A stretch of DNA of 64,000 nucleotides from Lycocorax pyrrhopterus obiensis. Lineage: Eukaryota; Chordata; Aves; Passeriformes; Paradisaeidae. Below the pieces are notes generated by a model. It was not told the origin of the DNA and did not search any database. It saw only the letters and a program-made list of their open reading frames with translations. The translations under genes were made by a program, and so were the position numbers. Positions 56,573 to 64,000 of this stretch are shown here, piece after piece. Location: positions 2,194,168 to 2,258,167 of the forward strand of contig JACSVZ010000016.1 of NCBI GenBank assembly GCA_014706295.1, written 5' to 3'. Numbering within the stretch: position 1 is the stretch's first letter; each line of letters begins with the position of its first letter.

Positions 56573-58577
56573 GATAGGAACAACTGGAAAACACCTGACA
56601 ACTGCTGCTGCAAGGGAGGGAGACAGCCCAAATATCCCCGCTCCTGCATGGGGCTGGCAGGGAAAACTGTTTACCTGGAAATTAAAACAATAAATAAATT
56701 GTTTTTTTCTTTTTTTTTTTAAATCTCTCTTTAGCTGCTTGTTTCCCTCCTGCAGCCACATCCTCAGGGCTGGGTTTTCACTTTCGTTACCTTTTACTTT
56801 TTGGGAAGTTAGAGCTGGATGTCTCCATTCACTTAATTTTACAACTAATCCATCCAAACCACGTGGAAAACAGCTCTTGCACTGGTCACCCCAGTGGTCA
56901 CCTGGAAAGGAGAGCTGCTGAAATGTGGCTGCTTTGGTTTCTTGCTATTGCTGGCAAAAGTTAATTTATTCAAACCAACATCTCCCCATCTGGGAGAAGG
57001 AGAGGAACAGGCTGGAACTGTATGAGCTTTTCCTTTAGGTGATTTTTTTTGACCTCACAGTCCTCCAGAGCCCCATGAATCCTCTTTAATAGCCAATAAA
57101 CCCATGCCTGATTGGGAAAAGAGTTTTTAAAACCAGGCTCTAATTATTTTTTGTCATTTTATAAAACTCAAGTTGGACACAACAGGGAAGAACCTTTTCA
57201 GAATTACCTTGGGGAAATATTTTGCCTTTTTTGAAGGCAGAGAGCAGCTCAGCAAAGCCACCAGTTAGTTCTTGATCTCCTTAAGACCTGAAGCAAAGAC
57301 TGGAGGTACAACCAGAGGATATTGATGAGATCAGCTGCAAACTCTAGGCCCAAAAGTGGGGGATCACTGGGGGGCAGAAAGGGGGAGGGAGGGACCAGCC
57401 CATCAGGTGGTCACGGTGGTTTTGTCAGGCTCTGACACCTCTGGGCCTACAAGCAGGTGAAACCTTGATCACTGGTGCATAATTACCTTATCTCTGGTCT
57501 TAATTTAAAATATTTCTCCATGAAATGTTGTCTGTTTCCATTCCCACTCCTAAAAATTTCGTATCAGCAAATGGCTTAATGTCATATTTATATTAATTGG
57601 ATATTCTGGGTTTACTGCTCGCTCCATTGGCAGGGGGGGAGGGTTAGAAACCACATAATATACAATCTAAAATATAAAATCCATGTTTGTGCACAGTGTA
57701 TAATTTAATGCATGAGATACAGAAGATCTTCCAGCAGAGAGTGTTTTAAACAACAGCATTTTAGCCTCTGAAGCACGGCAGCGAGGGGAACATTTTCCAT
57801 GCTCAGTTTCTGTGCTATTGGAACATTTGTTTTTTATTCTGAATATTTCAGCACATCTATTTACCTGGCACTATATTTAGTACCACAGTACCAAGATGGC
57901 ATATATAAAGATTCAATTGCAATTCCCATCTGATGTCCCTTCCCTCTCCTTTTTACCCCCTTTTTTATGTCCGCACTCTGAATTCAGCACAAAGTTGGTG
58001 TGTTTAATTTAAAAAGAAGTAAAACGCGCCAGGAGACGCCTCAGACCACTGCAAATCACCTACTTTATAGAGGCAGTAAAATTGTGTATCGGATTAAAAG
58101 TGATGCTGATCTGAAATTTATGATAACTTTTAATGGCATTATAATTTTTTTTCCCTGTGCGCTCCATCACCGGATCGTTTGGATGCACAGTGCAGCAAGA
58201 TGAAATTTGTAAGGGAAGAACATTACATAGGCAAGCTCCGAGAGGGGGGAGGCTCTGGAATAATGCAGGGGCCTCTCCTCGGCACGCGGAGGACGCTCCA
58301 CAGGGCTGGGTGTGGGGCCTGTGGACAAAGGTGGGAGGGAAACGTCACCCCAGCTAAAGGTTATTTAGGAGGACACTGGGACAAATCCATCCCGGAGCTG
58401 GCAAAGGTCTGGTGTTGGTTTTGTCCCTGCCCGTGTGAATCAAGGCTCCTTTCCCTCTGCCAGGGAAATCAAGGCTGAGGGATGTGGATCTGCCCTGAGA
58501 CCGCAGGGATCCCGCATTTGGCACAGCTCCACCCTTCTGAGGACACCTCCAGCCAGCATCCAGCACCAGCACAGCTT
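56573..58577. other. Unique sequence with a strong candidate block
   Basis: Contains 57470-58250 (annotated separately) and a T run near 56700. No interspersed repeat. The part 56900-57450 shows nothing specific. Confidence 0.5.
57470..58250. promoter_or_regulatory. Strong candidate enhancer-like block
   Basis: Nearly 800 bases of unique AT-rich sequence: GGTCTTAATTTAAAATATTT (57498), CATATTTATATTAATTGGAT (57583), CACTATATTTAGTACCACAG (57871), AAGATTCAATTGCAATTCCC (57909), GGATTAAAAGTGATGCTGAT (58092) and GATAACTTTTAATGGCATTA (58122). A few CpGs are kept (AAACGCGCCAGGAGACGCC, 58022). One of the two best regulatory candidates in the window. Confidence 0.42.
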
Positions 58578-58690
58578 TGGTGGAGAGAGATCCCCCTGAG
58601 CCTCCTTTTCTCCAGCCCCTCAGCCGCTCCTGGTGCTCCAGCCCCTTCCCCAGCCCCGTCCCCTTCCCTGGACACGCTCCTGGAGCCACA
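58578..58690 (-). mobile_element. CR1: CR1 LINE internal fragment
   Basis: TGGTGGAGAGAGATCCCCCT, GAGCCTCCTTTTCTCCAGCC, CTCCTGGTGCTCCAGCCCCT and TCCCCAGCCCCGTCCCCTTC match the antisense of the 13400-13500 part of the third-lineage copy. It lacks the 3' tail, so it is an internal piece of a deleted insertion. Confidence 0.82.
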
Positions 58691-59789
58691 CACTGAAGGA
58701 TGAGGGAAACCTCAGACCATGATATCGTTACCTCAGTACCTCCTGCTTGCCCAGCCGAGGAAATAAAGCACTACAGTAGTGTAATTAAGCCCTCTGTCAC
58801 AATCTCACACACAAGCAATCCCAAAATCTGCCCTTCCCGGACCTCAGATTTGCAAAGCAACATTGTCCAACAGAAACGTGGAGAGTAAAATATCAGTCCT
58901 CTGAAATGAGCATAAATTACTAAAGCATGCGTGTGAAAAGTGAATTCATTTATTAACAGCCACAGGAAACTGAATCCCACTATCTAAAAAATACTTGTGC
59001 CAGAGCAAACCCACCTGGAGCTTGGAATTCTTCAGAAGTATCTCTGCATTCAAGGAACCAAATAGCACCGTGATGGCTTGAGGGAGCTGGGAAAAGCTGC
59101 TGGGAAAGCCAGCAGATGCTGGAGGACAGGTTGTTCCAAGCAGACACCTGGAAAGAAGTAGAGGAGCTCATTGGGGTGGATCTGTGTCATCCAGGAGGTG
59201 AAAGAACAGGAACTACAACTCCCACGAAGAAGGGAAAATTGCGTTGACACAAGGTGTGTGAAACCAGATGTCAGCTCAAAACCTCCTTAGGAATAGCACG
59301 GAGAGAAACCTGAATTATTTATCCCCTGGCCACTTGCTCCGTGGAACATAAAGGAGAAAAAACAGTGGGTTTTCCAAGCCACATCCCCAAAGACAGAGTG
59401 GATTCTGTCACAGGGTACTGCCTCACCTTCCAGTGTGTTGACAGAGATGGGGGTCTGGGGGCAAACACAAGGACAGGTGACACAGCAGCTCTTTTGGAGA
59501 GGCTTTACTGCCTTCCTTTGCAGTGGGGCTCTTTTGCAAGATGGATTTGCGAAAAACAGGGAATTGAATTGTCCACTTGGGCTCTGAGCTGGGGTGTCCC
59601 CCACTGAAGGGATTTTGGGAACCACTCAGCCTCATTCTCGTGGATCCCTGCTTAAATTCCCATCCATGTCAAATTTTGTAACAGCACCCCAGTTTGCCAC
59701 TGGTGCCTTTGATGGAGTGTTGGGAAACTTCCATTCTCCCCCTCCTCCTTCTCTGCTTCATTTTCATCCTCTCCTCCTCCAAACTCCAT

Positions 59790-60120
59790 GATCCTGCTCC
59801 ACAATAAAATACAACTGCTGTAAGTGATTGTTTTGCTATATTATGTGAAGTCAAAAACCTTTTGAATCGTATTTTGCAGTGAACCTGCCTTTGAATCCCC
59901 ACGTTTTATCATTCCACAGCAACACATATAATTTCAAACAAACAAGCGAACAAACCCGATGAAAATGGCCTGAATCTCTTATCAGTCAGTTTTACACTGG
60001 CGTAACTCCATAAACTTCAGTGGAATTAATCTCGATTTACACTGTTGGGAGAGCAGGAACAGGCACTGTAAATAGCTGTATACCAGTGCACAACACTTAA
60101 AAGCAGGCACACCAGAAATG
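59790..60120. promoter_or_regulatory. Candidate regulatory block including an old repeat
   Basis: CACAATAAAATACAACTGCT (59800), GCTATATTATGTGAAGTCAA (59835), CACGTTTTATCATTCCACAG, then the repeat fragment 59970-60046. Old repeats are sometimes co-opted as conserved elements; that is possible here but untested. Confidence 0.25.
59970..60046. repeat. Old amniote interspersed repeat fragment (unclassified)
   Basis: TTTTACACTGGCGTAACTCC, ATAAACTTCAGTGGAATTAA and TCTCGATTTACACTG closely follow a motif I know as widespread in turtle and crocodile genomes (TTACACTGGTGTAACTCC / TTGACTTCAGTGGAGTTA / GATTTACAC). I cannot assign a class. Confidence 0.5.
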
Positions 60121-61859
60121 CTTGGCAGGAGATGAGGATGAAGGCATAAAAAAGCCCTTTCCCAGTGGTGCTAATCCATGGGCACAAGGAGAAACCCCAA
60201 GGACAACGATGGAGAGGTTGTGGCACCCAGGGACCACAGTCCACGATGTGGAGAGACCCATTTACCGCACTGGTGGTGGCACCAGGTTGTGCCAGATGGG
60301 CACACAGCTCTCTGGGGACGTTGCTGCTGAGGTGGGACAGACTGTGGGTTTCACACAGAGGAGGGGTTGGCTGGAGGGTGTGGGAAGGACCCCAGGTCTG
60401 TGTGTGCTCTGTGGTCACGGCTGGAGTGGATTCTGCCGTGGATGTGGCGATGCGGCACCAGCAGAGCTTCGGGCTGCCTTCACACTGAAGCCCCTGGGAA
60501 TGGGGCTCCTCAAGCTGATTTGGAGGCCCCAGCATTCCCAGAGAGGCGTGGGCTTCCACAGTTCCCAGGAACGCTGAGGGGATGTGCCCACCTGCAACTC
60601 ATCCCCTGGGACAGGTAACCTGTCCTGTCAAACACCTCATGGGAAACAGCACCAGGAGACACTTCAAAAAACGCCCCTCAGGTGATCAAGGCGTGAGGTC
60701 AGATTTGCTACCAGCTGTTGTTCCCTCCAGAGAGAGGACCTGACTGCCCTAAATCAGAGATCAATCCCTCGGGGAGCAGCGTCATCCTCTGCCAGGGCTC
60801 CTGACCAGCCACAGTGGGCGGCAGCCAGTGCATTCCCTGCGTGAATTATCTTTAACAAATCCGTTTAGACTTAAATTCTGAAACCCAAATGGATTCTGTC
60901 TCTTCCCTGCTAATTGCCAGGGCAGGAGTTGGGGTGCGAGGCATCCTACCCAAGTCACTTCTCCCACCTGTGGTGGACACAAACAATGGGCTTTGCTACT
61001 CCAGCTATTTTCAAACTCCTTTACTCTAAACCATGGCAGAATATGGATAACAAGACACCATTTAATTTTTCTCAGGGATACCATTATTAATTTTCACTGA
61101 GGTTGCACTAGTTAGGACTTCAGAAGAGGTCAGAGGACAGAGAAGAGCACACAACAAGGAAGAGGTGGGATCTGCCACAAAAAAGACGATGTGCATCCCG
61201 ATGCCCTCCCAAACATTGCAATTACACCTGTCTTGGAAAACAATCCAGCAAAGAGGCCAATGCGGAGCGACACCTGGGCTGGGCTGGATCCTCAGCCCCA
61301 TGATGGGTCCATGAGTGAGGCAGCACAGGGAAGCTGGCACCAGGGACATGCCCAAGAAGGTGTCTGGTCACGGAGCACCCCGGCTCACCGGATGCAAGCT
61401 GAGCCTGGAGCTGGTAGTGGAGGATTGTGGTGCTTGCAGGGGAGTCTGTGAGGGGCTGTGCTGGGCAGGCAGGGTCTGAAGGTGTTCAAAAAGGTTATTT
61501 TACTGATCCAAGGGTTTGTGTCTCTTGCCCCAGTGATGCATGATAGAGTAAATGAGAAGGAGGGGGACCTTGCAGCACAGGGGATGCCTGCACCTGCTCC
61601 CTGATACTTTTCCTTTGACTCATTGCAATGTCAGCACACCTCTGGGTGCTCCATCATCCTCCCATCCTAACCTGTACAACATTTTGCATGTTTTCCAAAA
61701 TAAAATCTTGGATTAAGCATTAAAAGCTGCAGCTGTTGATTAAAGTTTCAAGTGCTGCCACAGCATGGGAGGGAAAGCCCCAGGTTCCCGTATCCCTCCT
61801 GAGATGCACCGCAGCATCCCAGCTTGGCAGCCAGGCTCCACCCAACCCCAGGAAGATCA

Positions 61860-62200
61860 AAGGTGGTTAACTAGCAGCCCGGACTTTATCCAATTGCTCT
61901 TATCAATCTTCATAACAAAGAGAAAACAACTCGACCATCTCTTGTGGGAAATAAATTGAGTCCTCCTCTGTATTAGCCCTATTGATGAGGCCCTGGTGAA
62001 GAGCTCCAGAAGCAATTAAAGAGAGTGCTGTAGATCCAGCTGTACCTGGATAACATTCTTGTTCTCCCCTTCTCCCCAGGTCCCTATCGCCCACTGGAAT
62101 CAACACAAGGTGCATTAGAGATGATGCTTCATAAAGAAAAGCTGCTCTTCAGGCTGAGACAGCCTTGATCCTATTGCACTTCAATTAGCAGAGTGCAGGT
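61860..62200. promoter_or_regulatory. Weak candidate regulatory block
   Basis: Unique sequence with CTTATCAATCTTCATAACAA (61899), GTATTAGCCCTATTGATGAG (61971), GAAGCAATTAAAGAGAGTGC (62011) and GCACTTCAATTAGCAGAGTG (62177). Several ATTA/AATT words but no clear cluster. Confidence 0.22.
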
Positions 62201-63127
62201 CCCAGGGACTCCTGGCCAAGCTGCAGCTGCAGAGATTAAGACAGAAGGATGCCTTGGAGTTGGGAAAGAGGATCCAGGGTGGAGCTTGCTCTATTTTCAC
62301 ATCCTCCACTTCCCATTTTGGCTACTTCCCAGTTGCCCTGCCAAGACCACTGGGCCCAGACTGCCTGGAAGGCCCAGGTAACGCATTCCCAGATCTGTCA
62401 GAGCAGACACCAGATCTTCGATCGGTGAGATCTGAGGCTTAATCTCATTTAAATATTCTCTCAACAAAGGTCAAAACTTATCTGACTGCTGAGACCCCCC
62501 CCACTCTTACACCTGGAAAGGAAACATTTTGCTGTTAATTAATTCTTTCAGATGAAACCAGCAAAAATGTCAATGTAACAAATTAGACCCACATTGATTA
62601 TTGGCTTAAAAAAAAATAAGAGTTAATGGTTGTGATCTGGGGAAGGGGGTTAGGCAGGTCTTTAAAGTGATGCACACGTGCAATACTTCATGTTCATACA
62701 GGCTCTGGATGTGGTGTTTTAATTGGAAAAATGTGGTTAGGAATTCTCCGTGTCTCTTATTCCCTGCTCCTCTTCGCTCCCCGTATTCCCTCCTGCTCAG
62801 GAGGACAGTCCAGGCAGCTGGAAGGTACCACCACCACTGTAAGAGAAACTCTGCAGAAGCCATTTTTTCCCTGCCATCTCCACAGGAAAAGGGCCGCTGC
62901 CCACCATCGTGTTTGGGAAGCATCCAGGGGCCAAGGAGCTGCATTTCATGGAGCAGCAAATGCTGCCGATGGAGCAGCTGACAGCCCAGTCTCGGAGGAA
63001 AAAGGCTTCACTCAGCTACGACATGACCCAGGAGTAATTGAATGGTACCAGAGATTACCAGAAGCAACTGATGGTCCAACGTTATGGAGGGAAAGGTCCT
63101 GAAGAGACACAAGGCCGAGGAAATGAC

Positions 63128-63282
63128 AGCAGGAGATGCCCCATCCCTGCAAGTGTTTAAGGCCAGGTTGGATTTGGAGCAACCTGGGATAGTGGAAGGC
63201 GTCCTTGCCCATGGCAGGAGCAGGAACTGGATGAGATTTAAGGTCTCTTCCAACCCAAACCATCCTGGGACTCCATGACCTG
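63128..63282 (+). mobile_element. CR1: CR1 LINE tail, about 155 bases
   Basis: ATGCCCCATCCCTGCAAGTG, AAGGCCAGGTTGGATTTGGA, GCAACCTGGGATAGTGGAAG, GAGATTTAAGGTCTCTTCCA, CCCAAACCATCCTGGGACTC. Main lineage with a worn octamer end. Confidence 0.92.
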
Positions 63283-64000
63283 CCAGCAATACAGACATAT
63301 TGAAATTATATAATGCAATTCCAGGCTGAAATTCCTATGCCACCACCAAACTGGATGAAGAGCATCCCCTTGTCCCCCCTCTTCCCTGGCTCAAAAGGCA
63401 ACTTTTCTCATGCACAAAACACCACCAGTCAGGAGGGTGTGGCAGCAGAGAGGACCAGCAAAAACAGAGGTTTTGCATTTGGTGCTGGGGACGGGACTGA
63501 GGCAGGATCCGAAGGGCAATTCCAGCAGCACACAAAGAAGAACAGCCCCGGGCAGCAGCAGTGACATCTGAGGACTCTGTAAAACCACAGTGTGGTCACT
63601 GTGAGGAGCTGGCTGAAATTGCACATATTTTTAATCAAAACTCCAGATTGTAGATTAAACTTTAGAAAGAAATCACACAGCAGTATTTAATTAATGAAGG
63701 CTTTAAGTGACCTAGATGAAAATACTCCAACAATAACTCCTTGGCTGGCTTAAGTCAGTTTGCACTGATGATACATATTATATTTCCTGTCCACCGAAAT
63801 AATCACCATTAATTCCCTGCCTGGAAAAGTCACTTTGCCCTCGTAAAGCATGTTTAGAGCAGCTCTGGAAATGAAGAGTGCGTTGAAGAGTCATGCAGCA
63901 ATAGCTTGATTGCAGCCTGGGGTTGACTAAGGCCGTGCAGAAGGGTTGTGACCCCAAAGCTGGTGTGTGCCAAGCCCAGCACCCCATACAATAAACCACG
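63283..64000. other. Unique sequence to window end
   Basis: No gene or interspersed repeat recognised. The part from 63620 on is AT-rich and annotated as a candidate block. Confidence 0.5.
63620..63990. promoter_or_regulatory. Candidate regulatory block
   Basis: GTAGATTAAACTTTAGAAAG (63650), CAGTATTTAATTAATGAAGG (63681), GATACATATTATATTTCCTG (63770), CGAAATAATCACCATTAATT (63796) and AATAGCTTGATTGCAGCCTG (63900). Even AT-rich unique sequence; conservation not tested. Confidence 0.3.

Larger units (their letters stand above)
58691..63127. other. Unique sequence, 4.4 kb, few repeats
   Basis: No CR1 recognised. Contains an old amniote repeat scrap (59970-60046) inside a candidate block. Opposed frames at 60026-60559 (177 minus) and 60122-60577 (151 plus) have no domain. 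AT-rich stretches lie at 58750-58960, 61650-61760 and 62520-62630. Confidence 0.5.

Noticed and set aside
60026..60577. 177-residue minus and 151-residue plus frames
   Set aside because: Mutually overlapping, no domain, composition follows G/C content.

Overview
This window looks like intergenic or deep-intronic DNA from a bird, most likely a songbird. The main evidence is about 27 recognisable copies of the avian LINE CR1. Most are 5'-truncated and end in the diagnostic 3' octamer (ATTCTATG-type; its complement CATAGAAT on minus copies). The commonest tail form (GTTTGGGTTGGAAGGGACC / CCATGGGCAGGGACACC) and the near-identical young copies at the left edge fit a passerine. No bacterial or organellar features, CRISPR array, tRNA or rRNA were seen.

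I found no protein-coding gene or exon I can support. The longer open frames lie in CR1 copies, in a TGGA satellite, or in unique sequence with no recognisable domain, no homologous partner frame and no splice context. The annotation is therefore of repeats, simple sequence and candidate regulatory DNA.

Layout. 1-9 kb: a young CR1 pair in direct orientation (1-511, 3288-3948), two minus-strand copies of a second tail type (4731-5024, 8821-9075), and long unique stretches. 9-12 kb: two candidate regulatory blocks (9400-9740, 10130-10510), the second partly duplicated at 11698-11785. 12.7-23 kb: the most CR1-dense part, with an inverted pair (13372-13852 plus, 15614-16430 minus), the longest copy (20105-20962 plus) and a second diverged local repeat (16548 / 17470). 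23-26 kb: unique, with a candidate block at 24640-25430 flanked and interrupted by pyrimidine tracts. 26-34 kb: short or old CR1 remnants, a CA repeat, a 200-base T-rich tract and two candidate blocks around 32.6-33.5 kb. 33.9-43.7 kb: almost 10 kb with no interspersed repeat I can recognise, rich in AT-rich, TAAT-bearing unique sequence. 43.7-56.6 kb: CR1 remnants, a triple CAGCTG array (44713-44760), an old CR1/L3-like ORF2 fragment (46023-46310), compound AT/GT repeats and a TGGA satellite (54726-54856). 56.6-64 kb: unique, with a strong candidate block at 57470-58250 and an old amniote repeat fragment near 60 kb.

The pattern of no genes, blocks of unique TAAT-rich sequence and repeats kept out of a central 10 kb fits a gene desert or large intron around a developmental regulator. 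That is inference: I cannot name the locus, and conservation was not measured. Repeat boundaries are by eye and may be off by 10-50 bases. I did not find a previously undescribed biological system. The best leads are the two local duplications, the CAGCTG triplet, the repeat-poor island and the candidate regulatory blocks.
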